Origin: Amycolatopsis mediterranei
Lineage (GTDB): Bacteria > Actinomycetota > Actinomycetes > Mycobacteriales > Pseudonocardiaceae
Assembly: GCF_026017845.1 (NCBI RefSeq)
Contig: NZ_CP100416.1
Span: forward strand, 3,951,602-4,015,601
DNA: 64,000 nt
Direction of reading: 5' to 3'
Below the pieces are notes generated by a model. The model did not search any database, had not been told where the DNA came from, and worked only from the letters and a program-made list of their open reading frames with translations. Made by a program: the position numbers and the translations under genes. Below are positions 42,301 through 50,467 of this stretch, one piece after another. Positions within the stretch are counted from its first letter, which is position 1; each line of letters starts with the position of its first letter.

Positions 42301-43467
42301 TCAAGCGGCGACCTCCGGAGCGTCGTCCTGGGGATGCACGACGAGCGGCGGGGTGGTCGCCGAGGCAGGAGCCGGGGCCGGCGCCGGGGCCCGGCGGAAC
42401 ACCGCGATGTGCCCGCTGACCATCTGACCGAGCAGGACCGCCAGGACCAGCATCAGCGGGGTCCGCCACGCGCCCGTGCCGGTGTGCAGCCAGCCGCAGA
42501 GCAGCACGCCGAACCCGGCGATGACGTACCCCACACCCTGGACCGTGGCGGACAACGCCACCGAGCTGTCCTTGCTGCGCAACGAGATGGTCGTCAGGAC
42601 GAAGGCGAGCGCCCCCATGCCCGTGCCGGTGGCCGCGGCCCACACCCACGGTGCGGCCGCGGGCGCGAGGAGCAGGCCGGTCACCCCGATCACGTTGGGC
42701 GCGGCCAGGATGACGACGAGCACGGTCTGGTTGCGCCAGCGGCGCGTCCAGCCCGGCACCAGCCACATCATCGGCAAGCCCATGGCCATCGACAACGCCA
42801 GGCACGCACCGGCTGTCGTCGAAGGGACGCCGGCGCTGCGCAGGATGCCGGGCAGCCAGCCCATGACCAGGAACGTCACCGTCGAAATGAGTCCGAAGTG
42901 GATGGTCAGGGCCGAGGCCCGCACCGTCCCCGGGGCCGTCCGCGGCGACACGAACTCGCCGGGCGTGCGCTGCCACACCTGCTGGGCCAGCAGCGCCGTG
43001 GTCGCCCACACCCCGAGGGCGACTCGCCACGACGACGTCATGATGGCCGTGGGCGTGACCAGCGCACCGGCCGTGCTGCCCACCCCGAGCCCGAAGGTGA
43101 AGGCGGCGGACCCCTGGGCCAGCAACGGCAGCATGGTGCCGAGCACGGCGATGGACAGGCACGCCAGCGCCGTCCCGACCAGGAGCTCCACCGAGCCCCC
43201 GAGGACCCGGCCGGCCAGCGAAAGCACCAGCCCGATGAGCGCCACGGTGACGGTCCGGTGCGTCCCCACCCGGTGGCACAGCCACGGCGTCGCCCAGCCG
43301 CCGAGGCCGATCGCCCACAGGGGCAGGGCGACGAGCACCGCGGCGATGAGGCCACCGGCGACGGTGATATCCGGTAGCGCCGCGCCCAGGCTGGTCACGG
43401 CCGGTCGTAGGTTCAGTGCGAGAACGAAGATGACCAGAGTGGAGACGGTGGTGGTAGCACGCGACAT
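42301..43467 (-). CDS. MFS transporter, CynX/NimT family
   Basis: A 388-residue, about 12-helix permease. The opening LALNLRPAVTSLGAALPDI is the signature of the CynX/NimT (cyanate/nitroimidazole transporter-like) group. The tail is Ala/Pro-rich. ATG 43467 has GAGGAG upstream and is preferred over in-frame upstream codons. Two perfect palindromes at 43540-43572 lie 70-105 bp before the start. The transported compound is unknown. Confidence 0.87.
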   Translation of the reverse strand: MSRATTTVSTLVIFVLALNLRPAVTSLGAALPDITVAGGLIAAVLVALPLWAIGLGGWATPWLCHRVGTHRTVTVALIGLVLSLAGRVLGGSVELLVGTALACLSIAVLGTMLPLLAQGSAAFTFGLGVGSTAGALVTPTAIMTSSWRVALGVWATTALLAQQVWQRTPGEFVSPRTAPGTVRASALTIHFGLISTVTFLVMGWLPGILRSAGVPSTTAGACLALSMAMGLPMMWLVPGWTRRWRNQTVLVVILAAPNVIGVTGLLLAPAAAPWVWAAATGTGMGALAFVLTTISLRSKDSSVALSATVQGVGYVIAGFGVLLCGWLHTGTGAWRTPLMLVLAVLLGQMVSGHIAVFRRAPAPAPAPASATTPPLVVHPQDDAPEVAA

Positions 43468-43539
43468 CGCTCCTCCTCGGCGTCGAGGCCGGAGCGTCAT
43501 ACTCCGTGCAACAATGTTTCGTGGTGGGCGCAATCCAGA

Positions 43540-43572
43540 CATCCGTCACCTGACGGATGAACGAACTTCGTT
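43540..43572. promoter_or_regulatory. Pair of adjacent operator-like palindromes
   Basis: CATCCGTCA and TGACGGATG (43540-43559, 2-bp spacer) form a perfect inverted repeat. It is directly followed by the perfect palindrome AACGAACTTCGTT (43560-43572). They lie upstream of the CynX-type gene on the minus strand and 287 bp upstream of the SDR on the plus strand. No regulator gene is adjacent. Confidence 0.6.
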
Positions 43573-43858
43573 ACCGCTCAACGGATATGTCGGCTCTGCC
43601 GGGCCTGCGGATGGGCGTGCATCGGCACGGCCGAGCTCCTCGTCTGCCGAAGACGCCTCTCGGTTTGGTCACCGTCCGTGGTGGGCAGGGCCCGGTAGCC
43701 GGCCGGATCCGCTCGGCCGGCGCAGTGGGGAAGCCGGGGATGCCGCATTCGCTACTGCCGGGAGTTTCGCGCGCGGACGCCGCCGACCTCGAGCGGACCG
43801 CTTCGGGTGGCCTTCCTCGACCCAATCGTGACCGATACCCTGGCGCCGGAGGTGCTTC
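43573..43858. other. 286-bp intergenic region
   Basis: No gene is supported here. Ribosome-binding GGAGGTG lies just before the SDR ATG at 43859, and no clear -10/-35 pair was found. Confidence 0.5.
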
Positions 43859-44620
43859 ATGGCCCGCGTCTTCATCACCGGCTCCGCGGACGGCCTCGGC
43901 CTGGCGGCGGCCCGGGTCCTGCTCGGCGACGGGCACGACGTCGTCGTCCACGTGCGCAACGCGCCCCGCCTCGACGCCGTGCGGGATCTCCTGGACCGCG
44001 GCGCCGAGGCCGTCGTCGCGGATCTGTCCGATGTGGAGCAGACGCGGGACCTCGCCGGCCGGGTGAACCGCCTCGGGCGGATGGACGCGGTGATCCACAA
44101 CGCGGGTGTGTACACCGGGCCCGCGGTGCTGCCGGTGAACGTGATCGCGCCCTACCTGCTCACGGCGCTGGTCGAAGGCCCGCGGCGCCTGGTCTACCTC
44201 AGCAGCAGCGAGCACTACCACGGCCGGGCGGAGCTCACCGGCCTCGATTGGACCGGCCGCCGGCCCGGTTCCTACCCCGACAGCAAGCTGTTCGTCACCA
44301 CCTTGGCCGCGGCCGTCGCCCGCCTCCGGCCCGACGTGACCAGCAACGCGGTCGATCCGGGCTGGGTGCCGACGAAGATGGGCGGTCCCGGCGCGCTCGA
44401 CGACCTGCGGCTCGGGCACCTCACCCAGGAGTGGCTCGCCACCAGTGATGATCCGGACGCGCGCAGCTCCGGCGGCTACTGGCACCACCGGCGTCGCGTC
44501 CGGCCGCACCCCGCCGTGGGGGACCACCGGTTCCAGGACCGGCTGCTCGAGACACTGGCCGACGTCACCGGAACGCGGCTCGTCCCGGCCGATGAAGGGT
44601 CCACAGTGGAGCGTCCGTGA
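43859..44620 (+). CDS. Short-chain dehydrogenase/reductase, atypical
   Basis: A 253-residue SDR. It has cofactor motif TGSADGLG, HNAG in place of NNAG, Ser-rich YLSSSEHYHG, and Tyr/Lys in YPDSK. The region VDPGWVPTKMGGPGA and the tail resemble retinol dehydrogenase/WW-domain-oxidoreductase-like SDRs. ATG 43859 has GGAGG nearby. It is convergent with the TetR gene at 44643 (22 bp between stops). Substrate unknown. Confidence 0.87.
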   Translation: MARVFITGSADGLGLAAARVLLGDGHDVVVHVRNAPRLDAVRDLLDRGAEAVVADLSDVEQTRDLAGRVNRLGRMDAVIHNAGVYTGPAVLPVNVIAPYLLTALVEGPRRLVYLSSSEHYHGRAELTGLDWTGRRPGSYPDSKLFVTTLAAAVARLRPDVTSNAVDPGWVPTKMGGPGALDDLRLGHLTQEWLATSDDPDARSSGGYWHHRRRVRPHPAVGDHRFQDRLLETLADVTGTRLVPADEGSTVERP

Positions 44621-44642
44621 CGCCGTGGAACGGCCGTCGCGG

Positions 44643-45260
44643 TCAGCCGGCCAGGCGGGGGAACAGCTCCCGCACGCCGCGCCGCAGATCGTCGAGGGCC
44701 GCTTCCTCGCCCGCGAGGTGCCGCAGCAGCGCCTGCTGGAACAATCCGTCGAACAACGCGTAGGCGTCGGACGCCGAGCAGGTCGGCCGAACGCCCGCGA
44801 GGTCGGCGTAGGCGCTCACGTTGCGCCAGATCATGTCCCGCAGGCTGTCGTCGATCTCGGCGACGTCGTCGCGGAAAGCCGTCTCGAACAGGGACTGGGT
44901 GCGCAGGTCGTACCACATGCGGTGCATCAGGGGCGCTTCGCCGAGCGCGGTGGCGAGTCCGTCCGCGCAGGCGGCCGCCAGCTCGTCGGGGGTGGCCGCC
45001 TCGCCGACGCCGCCTTCGTAGCGCTGGACGCACGCCGCCTTGTAGCGGCGCACGCAGTAGGTGATCAGCTCGACCTTGTCGGCGAAGTAGTAGTGCAGCA
45101 GCCCGTGGGAGAACTTCGTGTGCTCCGCGATCGTGCGCAGGCTGGTGCGGGCGTAGCCGAGGTCGGCCAGCGCCAGGAGCGCCGCGTCGGCCAGTTCCCG
45201 GCGGCGGTCCTCGAACTTGTCGGCTGGGGTCCGGCGCCTCACGGCGGGTGCGCTGGTCAC
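44643..45260 (-). CDS. TetR family transcriptional regulator
   Basis: A 205-residue repressor. The helix-turn-helix spans RRRELADAALLALADLGYARTSLRTIAEHTKFSHGLLHYYFADKVELITYCV. The C-terminal part (TetR_C_6/BetI-like) contains the ligand pocket. GTG 45260 gives VTSAPAVRRRT; a longer N-terminus would begin inside the operator region. It is divergent from the FadD/LLM/SDR operon, and repeats at 45289-45326 between them are its likely binding sites. The inducer is probably an acyl-CoA or substrate of that operon; this is inferred. Confidence 0.88.
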   Translation of the reverse strand: MTSAPAVRRRTPADKFEDRRRELADAALLALADLGYARTSLRTIAEHTKFSHGLLHYYFADKVELITYCVRRYKAACVQRYEGGVGEAATPDELAAACADGLATALGEAPLMHRMWYDLRTQSLFETAFRDDVAEIDDSLRDMIWRNVSAYADLAGVRPTCSASDAYALFDGLFQQALLRHLAGEEAALDDLRRGVRELFPRLAG

Positions 45261-45288
45261 GGACCCGAAGATACCATCCGGCCGTCTT

Positions 45289-45326
45289 CTGACCAATCGT
45301 CCAAGAAAATCTTGACATTCGTCCAA
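45289..45326. promoter_or_regulatory. Repeated TetR operator and promoter of the FadD operon
   Basis: CTGACCAATCGTCCAA (45289-45304) and TTGACATTCGTCCAA (45312-45326) are similar half-palindromic elements with their CGTCCAA parts 22 bp apart. The second contains a consensus -35 TTGACA; a weak -10 CATGGT follows after 17 bp at 45335. The site lies in the 116-bp gap between the TetR gene and fadD-like gene. Confidence 0.65.
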
Positions 45327-45376
45327 ACGGCGGTCATGGTCGTCACCAGCCGCCGGCGAAGTCGGGAGGGACGACG

Positions 45377-46909
45377 ATGTCTCTGTTCTTCTACCTGGAG
45401 AAAGGCGCCTCCCTGGACCCCGGGGCGCCCTGCTTGACCCTCGACGGGGTCTCCCGGTCCTATCGCGAGGTCGTCGAGCTCGCCGAGGCCGTCGCCCGCG
45501 CGTTGCGGCGCTCGGGCGTCGCGCCCGGGAACAAGGTCGGCATCCTCTCGGCCAACGACCCGACCGCGTTCACCTGCGTCTTCGGCATCGCCCGCGCCGG
45601 GGCGGTGTGGTGCCCGGTCAACCCGCGCAACGCGGCCGCGGAGAACGCCGAACTGCTCGACCTGTTCGACTGCGGCACGCTCATCTTCCAGCCGGCCTTC
45701 GACGACCTGGTCGCCCGGATCGCGCCACAGCTGCCGAAGCTGACCACGCTCGTCCGCCTCGGCGACGGCGACGACCTCGCGCCCGGCTTCCGGGAGTGGC
45801 TCGACCAGGCGAAAGCCGACCCCATCGCCGCGGCCGACCCGCCGGACGACGTCGTCGCCCTGGTCGGGACGGGCGGCACCACCGGGCGTCCCAAGGGCGT
45901 CATGCTCACCGACCGCAACCTCGAGGCGATGACGGCGATCACGCTGATGAGCTACCCCTTCGACGGCCGCCCGGTCTACCTGGCTCTGGCACCGCTGACG
46001 CACGCGGCCGGCGTCCTGTGTTTCCCGGTCCTGGCCCGCGGCGGCGAGGTCGTGATCATGGCCAAACCCGACGTCGGCCGGTTCCTGGAGCTGATCGAAC
46101 GCCACCGCGTCACCCACACGTTCCTGCCGCCGACGCTGATCTACCTGGTGCTCGGCCACGAAGCCCTGGACACCACGGATCTGTCGTCGCTGCAGTGCTT
46201 CTGGTACGGCGCGGCGCCGATGTCGGCGACCCGGCTGGCCGAAGCCCTCGACCGGATCGGGCCGATGGCGCAGCTCTTCGGCCAGTCCGAGGCCCCGATG
46301 ATGATCTCGACGATGTCGCCCGCCGAGCACCGGCGGCCCGACGGCACCGTCCACACCGGACGGCTGGCGTCGGCGGGCCGCCCGTCGCCGCTGGTCACGG
46401 TAGCCATCCTCGACGGCGACGGAAAAGCCGTGCCGCAGGGCGAACGCGGCGAAATCTGCGTGCGCGGGTCGCTGGTGATGGCCGGTTACTACCGCAATCC
46501 CGAGGCCACGGCGGAGGCGTCGGCCCACGGCTGGCACCACACCGGCGACATCGGGTTCCTCGACGGCGAAGGCTTCCTCCACATCGTCGACCGCGCCAAG
46601 GACATGGTCATCACCGGTGGCTTCAACGTCTACTCCGCCGAGGTCGAACAGGCGGTGCTGGCCCACGACGCGGTCCGCGACTGCGCCGTGATCGGCCTGC
46701 CCGACGACAAGTGGGGCGAGCGCGTCACCGCCGTCGTCCAGCTCCGGCCCGGGACCCGGCTGGAGCCCGCCGAGCTGATCGCGTTCGTCAAGGACCGCAT
46801 CGGCAGCGTGAAAGCCCCGAAACAGATCGAGATCTGGCCGGACCTGCCCCGCTCGACCGTCGGCAAGGTGCTGAAGGCCGAGATCCGCACCACCCTCACC
46901 GCCGGCTGA
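45377..46909 (+). CDS. Acyl-CoA synthetase (AMP-forming, FadD-like)
   Basis: A 510-residue ANL-superfamily enzyme that activates a carboxylic acid to its acyl-CoA through an acyl-AMP. The P-loop GTGGTTGRPKGVMLT, the FWYGAAPMS motif, the adenine/ribose motif HHTGDIGFLD, hinge DRAKDMVITGGFNVY, and the catalytic C-terminal Lys in STVGKVLK are all present. ATG 45377 has GGGAGGGA upstream. It is the first gene of a three-gene operon with an LLM flavin enzyme and an SDR. That arrangement fits a catabolic route for a lipid, terpenoid or steroid-like acid. Confidence 0.92.
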   Translation: MSLFFYLEKGASLDPGAPCLTLDGVSRSYREVVELAEAVARALRRSGVAPGNKVGILSANDPTAFTCVFGIARAGAVWCPVNPRNAAAENAELLDLFDCGTLIFQPAFDDLVARIAPQLPKLTTLVRLGDGDDLAPGFREWLDQAKADPIAAADPPDDVVALVGTGGTTGRPKGVMLTDRNLEAMTAITLMSYPFDGRPVYLALAPLTHAAGVLCFPVLARGGEVVIMAKPDVGRFLELIERHRVTHTFLPPTLIYLVLGHEALDTTDLSSLQCFWYGAAPMSATRLAEALDRIGPMAQLFGQSEAPMMISTMSPAEHRRPDGTVHTGRLASAGRPSPLVTVAILDGDGKAVPQGERGEICVRGSLVMAGYYRNPEATAEASAHGWHHTGDIGFLDGEGFLHIVDRAKDMVITGGFNVYSAEVEQAVLAHDAVRDCAVIGLPDDKWGERVTAVVQLRPGTRLEPAELIAFVKDRIGSVKAPKQIEIWPDLPRSTVGKVLKAEIRTTLTAG

Positions 46910-46920
46910 AAGGGAACACC

Positions 46921-47913
46921 ATGAAACTCGCGCTCTACCTGCCGAACTTCCGGGACAAGGTGACCGTGCGGGAACTCGAGGACCTCACCGCGCTCGCCGA
47001 GGACCTCGACTTCGACTCCGTCTGGACGCTCGACCGGATCATCGTCCCGGAGACCTCGGACACCCAGGAGATGCAGTACTCCTTCGGCATGATCGAAGGC
47101 TTCCCCAAGGGCCTGCCGGTGAGCTCGCGCGGCGAGTTCCTGCAGGGCATGCCGCTCATCCCATGGCTCGCGGCGAAGACGTCGAAGGTGCGGATCGGGA
47201 TGAGCATCATCGACACGCCCTACCGCTCGCCCGGCGTCCTCGCCGCGGAACTCGCGACCATCGACCACCTTTCCGGCGGCCGGCTCAACGTCGCCGTCGG
47301 CTCCGGCTGGATGCCCGAGGAGTTCGCCGCCGCGAGCGCGTCGCACATCTTCCCGAAGCGGCACCGGCACGTCCGGGAAACCCTGGAGATCATGCAGGGC
47401 ATCTGGACCAACGACCTGTTCGAATACCACGGCGAGTTCGCCGACTTCCAGCGCAGCGGGTTCGGCGCGAAACCGGTGCAGAAGCCGCACCCGCCGACCT
47501 TCTTCAGCGGCCTCAAGGACGCGAAGCGCTCGGCGAGCCGGATCGCGAAGTACGGCCTGTCCGGCTGGATCGGCATCCAGGACTCGCCCGAGGACATCGC
47601 GCGGTGGCGTGCGGGGATCCAGCGGGAGCTCGAAGCCCTCGACACCCCGCGGTCGGTCGACGACCTCGAGATCGCCAGCATGATCTGGTTCGTCATCACC
47701 GACGAGGACATGGACCAGAGCCCGCTGGGCAAGGGCACCAACCTGCTCGTGGGCTCGCAGGCGCAGATCACCGACCAGCTCAAGCGCTACCGGGAGGCCG
47801 GGCTGACGATGCCGTTCCTGTGGCCGCCCTTCCAGGACGTCCCGGTGGCGAAGACGCTCGACGACATGAAGCGGCTCAAGGAAGAGATCCTCCCCAAGAT
47901 CGACGCGATGTGA
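46921..47913 (+). CDS. LLM class (luciferase-like) F420- or FMN-dependent oxidoreductase
   Basis: A 330-residue TIM-barrel flavin enzyme. It has the N-terminal strand KLALYLPNF, AEDLDFDSVWTLDR, KVRIGMSIIDTPYRSPGVLAAELATIDHLSGGRLNVAVGSGWMPEEF and the C-terminal LVGSQAQITDQLKRYREAG. These are the standard LLM landmarks. In actinobacteria many are F420-dependent reductases, others FMN monooxygenases; I cannot decide from the sequence. It starts 11 bp after the acyl-CoA synthetase, with AAAGGGAAC upstream. It probably oxidises or reduces the acyl substrate activated by that enzyme. Confidence 0.9.
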   Translation: MKLALYLPNFRDKVTVRELEDLTALAEDLDFDSVWTLDRIIVPETSDTQEMQYSFGMIEGFPKGLPVSSRGEFLQGMPLIPWLAAKTSKVRIGMSIIDTPYRSPGVLAAELATIDHLSGGRLNVAVGSGWMPEEFAAASASHIFPKRHRHVRETLEIMQGIWTNDLFEYHGEFADFQRSGFGAKPVQKPHPPTFFSGLKDAKRSASRIAKYGLSGWIGIQDSPEDIARWRAGIQRELEALDTPRSVDDLEIASMIWFVITDEDMDQSPLGKGTNLLVGSQAQITDQLKRYREAGLTMPFLWPPFQDVPVAKTLDDMKRLKEEILPKIDAM

Positions 47914-47924
47914 AAGGGACCAGC

Positions 47925-48680
47925 ATGTCCGAACTCGAAGGTAAGCGCGTCTTCGTCACCGGCTCCGGGGCCGGCATCGGCAAGGCGATCGCGGCGCTGT
48001 GCACCGAACGCGGCGCCCGGGTGGTGATCAGCGATGTGAACGCCGACGCGGCCAAGCAGGCGGCCGGTGAGATCGGCGCGGCGGGCGTCGCCAACTGCGA
48101 CGTCACCGACGAAGCCCAGGTCCAGTCGGCGATCCAGGAGGCGGTGGGTCTCCTCGGCGGCCTCGACGTCCTGGTGAACAACGCCGGCATCGAGGTGTCG
48201 TCCCCGTTGCTGCAGCAGCCGACGGAGAGTTTCGACAAGATCTTCGCGGTCAACGTGCGCGGCACGTTCGTGACGATGAAGGCGGCGATCCCGCACCTGG
48301 TGGAGTCGAAGGGGAACATCGTCAACATCGCCTCGATCGCGGGCCTCGGCGGCAGCCCGCTCCTCGGGTCGTATTGCGCGACGAAAGCCGCGGTCATCCA
48401 GCTGACCCGGGTCGCGGCGGTCGAGATGCGGCCGGCGGGGGTGCGGGTCAACGCGGTCTGCCCGGGCTTCGCGGACACCGCCATGGTCGAGCGGCTGGTC
48501 CCGGACTTCGAAGCGGCCACGCAGGTCCCGTTCGGCGACCTGGTGGCGGCCAAGCAGGGCCGGCTCGGCACCCCGCGGGACATCGCGGAGGTGACGGCGT
48601 TCCTGGCGTCGGACCGGGCGAGCTGGATCACCGGCAGCCACTACGTCCTCGACGGCGGGCTGACCGCGTCCCTGGTGTGA
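47925..48680 (+). CDS. Short-chain dehydrogenase/reductase (SDR) of the FadD operon
   Basis: A 251-residue classical SDR. It has cofactor motif TGSGAGIG, Asp at the end of strand 2 (VVISDVNAD, favouring NAD), NNAG in VLVNNAGIE, Ser in NIASIAG, and Tyr/Lys in YCATK. The C-terminal HYVLDGGLTASLV is canonical. It starts 11 bp after the LLM gene. It likely oxidises a hydroxyl on the same substrate. A strong terminator follows at 48690. Confidence 0.92.
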   Translation: MSELEGKRVFVTGSGAGIGKAIAALCTERGARVVISDVNADAAKQAAGEIGAAGVANCDVTDEAQVQSAIQEAVGLLGGLDVLVNNAGIEVSSPLLQQPTESFDKIFAVNVRGTFVTMKAAIPHLVESKGNIVNIASIAGLGGSPLLGSYCATKAAVIQLTRVAAVEMRPAGVRVNAVCPGFADTAMVERLVPDFEAATQVPFGDLVAAKQGRLGTPRDIAEVTAFLASDRASWITGSHYVLDGGLTASLV

Positions 48681-48689
48681 ACTCCCCGG

Positions 48690-48722
48690 GGCCCGGCCGG
48701 TCCGTGACGAACCGGCCGGGCC
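48690..48722 (+). terminator. Hairpin terminator of the FadD operon
   Basis: GGCCCGGCCGGT (48690-48701) pairs perfectly with ACCGGCCGGGCC (48711-48722) across a 9-base loop, and GTATTTCT follows. It lies 9 bp after the SDR stop. A single degenerate GAGTCAATGACA element follows at about 48764. Confidence 0.85.
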
Positions 48723-48956
48723 TCGCGTATTTCTCCGATCTTCCGGTCCGGGCCGCCACGAACGAGTCAATGACACGCGGTCAGCGGCCTGCGGAGGTCA
48801 CTCGATGGTGTCAGGAGGTGGAAAGCCGGACCGGCCCGGCAGTAATTTCTGCTCCCGCGCGGCGTAGAACGCTGCCCTGGCCACGGGGCACCTTCACGGC
48901 GGCACGGGCCAGGGCCCTTGAGCCACCGCGAATCGGCGGTCGTGCGGAAACGGAAC

Positions 48957-49208
48957 ATGGGAGTCGACAGCAGAGTGACCGTCACCGAAGAGATCACCAC
49001 GCTTCTGCACCGCAACTTCGGCATCGAACCGGAGGCCGTGCGGATCGAGGCGTCGTTGCACGACCTGGGGATGGATTCCCTTGCCCTGGAGGAATTGCGC
49101 GTCCTGCTCGAGGAACGCCTGGACATCGACCTCGAAGACGTCCAGCTGACCTCGCGGGAGACCGTGGGGCAGCTGGCGACGGCCGTCGACGAGAAGACCG
49201 CCCGGTGA
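48957..49208 (+). CDS. Acyl carrier protein
   Basis: An 83-residue ACP. The phosphopantetheine attachment site is Ser41 in LGMDSLALEEL, within the usual four-helix pattern (EEITTLLHRNFGIEPEAVRIEASL, then LLEERLDIDLEDVQLTSRETVGQLA). ATG 48957 is chosen; GTG 48975, with GGGAG upstream, is an alternative that would drop six residues. It overlaps the ketosynthase gene by GTGA. Because it pairs with its own ketosynthase, it probably serves a dedicated small pathway and not the primary fatty-acid synthase. Confidence 0.9.
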   Translation: MGVDSRVTVTEEITTLLHRNFGIEPEAVRIEASLHDLGMDSLALEELRVLLEERLDIDLEDVQLTSRETVGQLATAVDEKTAR

Positions 49209-50440
49209 CGGCGGGTCCGGCAGCGGCGGTGACGGGTCTGGGCCTGGTCACCGCGGCCGGCGTCGGCGCCGACGCCGCGTGGCGGGGAGTGACCGGATCC
49301 GGAGCCGCCCCGGGAGTCCGTCATCTGGCGGAACTGCACGGGTTGTCCTGCGACTTCATGTACACCATCGACGATCTCGACCCCGAGAGCGTGCTGGGCG
49401 TGCCGGCGATGCGGATGATGGACCGGTTCTCCCAGCTGGCCGTGATCGCGGCCCGGGAGGCCGTGGCCGACGCCGGGCTCGACACCTCGGTGTGGGAAAC
49501 GGACCGGGTCGCGGTCGTCATCGGGTCCGCCCACGGCGGCCTGCCCTTCTACGACCGGCAAAGCGCCGTCCTCGCGGAGAAGGGCGCCCGGCGGGTCTCG
49601 CCGAAACTCGCGCCGATGACCACGGTGAACAGCGCCGCCAGCAGCGTGTGCATGGACCTCGGCGCCCGCGGCCCCAGCCTGAGCGTCTCCACCGCGTGTT
49701 CGTCGGGCACCGTCGCGATCGGGACCGCGCTGCAGCTGCTGCGCGCCGGCGCGTGCGACATCGTCATCGCCGGCGGCGCCGAATCCGTGTGCTCCCGGTT
49801 GCTGATCGCCAGCGCCTGCCAGATGCGGGCGGTGTCCACCCGCCGGGACGATCCGTCGACGGCGTGCCGCCCGTTCGACGCCGACCGCGACGGGTTCGTG
49901 GTGGGGGAGGGCGCCGGTCTCGTCGTGCTGGAGCGGCCCGAGCACGCGGCGGCGCGCGGGGCGCGGATCCGGGCGGGCATCGCGGGTTACGGCGCCTCCA
50001 GCGACGCGTACGCTGCCGTGGCGCCGGATCCCGAAGGCGCGGGGATCGAGCGGGCGCTGCGGATCGCACTGGCCGACGCGGGCGTGGCGACGGCCGACGT
50101 GGGCCACGTCAACGCCCACGGCACGTCCACCGTGATGAACGACCTGATCGAGGCCACCGTGCTGCACCGGGTGCTCGGCGACGGGCCGTTGGTGACCTCG
50201 ACCAAGGCGATGACCGGACACGCGCTCGGCGCGGCGGGCGGCATCGAAACCGCGCTCACCGTGCTGGCCCTCGAGCGGCAGCTGGTGCCGCCCACCGGCA
50301 ACTTCCGGACCCGGGACATCCGGATCCCGGTCGACGTCGTCGCGAAGGAAGCCCGGCCGGCCGCGTTCGAGTGCGCGGTCAAGACGTCGATGGGCTTCGG
50401 CGGCCACAACGCCGCCCTCGTCCTCACGACGAGCTGCTGA
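49205..50440 (+). CDS. Beta-ketoacyl-ACP synthase (KAS II / type II PKS-like)
   Basis: A 411-residue ketosynthase with the complete Cys-His-His triad: Cys165 (STACSS), His305 (NAHGTSTV) and His339 (MTGHALGAAG). FDADRDGFVVGEGAG and the C-terminal MGFGGHNAALVL are conserved. It condenses an acyl group with malonyl-ACP carried by the preceding ACP. No acyltransferase, ketoreductase or dehydratase genes are adjacent, so those steps would be borrowed from primary metabolism or are not needed. GTG 49205 overlaps the ACP stop. The product is unknown. Confidence 0.93.
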   Translation: MTAGPAAAVTGLGLVTAAGVGADAAWRGVTGSGAAPGVRHLAELHGLSCDFMYTIDDLDPESVLGVPAMRMMDRFSQLAVIAAREAVADAGLDTSVWETDRVAVVIGSAHGGLPFYDRQSAVLAEKGARRVSPKLAPMTTVNSAASSVCMDLGARGPSLSVSTACSSGTVAIGTALQLLRAGACDIVIAGGAESVCSRLLIASACQMRAVSTRRDDPSTACRPFDADRDGFVVGEGAGLVVLERPEHAAARGARIRAGIAGYGASSDAYAAVAPDPEGAGIERALRIALADAGVATADVGHVNAHGTSTVMNDLIEATVLHRVLGDGPLVTSTKAMTGHALGAAGGIETALTVLALERQLVPPTGNFRTRDIRIPVDVVAKEARPAAFECAVKTSMGFGGHNAALVLTTSC

Positions 50441-50467
50441 GCCGGAGTCCCGGAGCAGAAGGAGATC

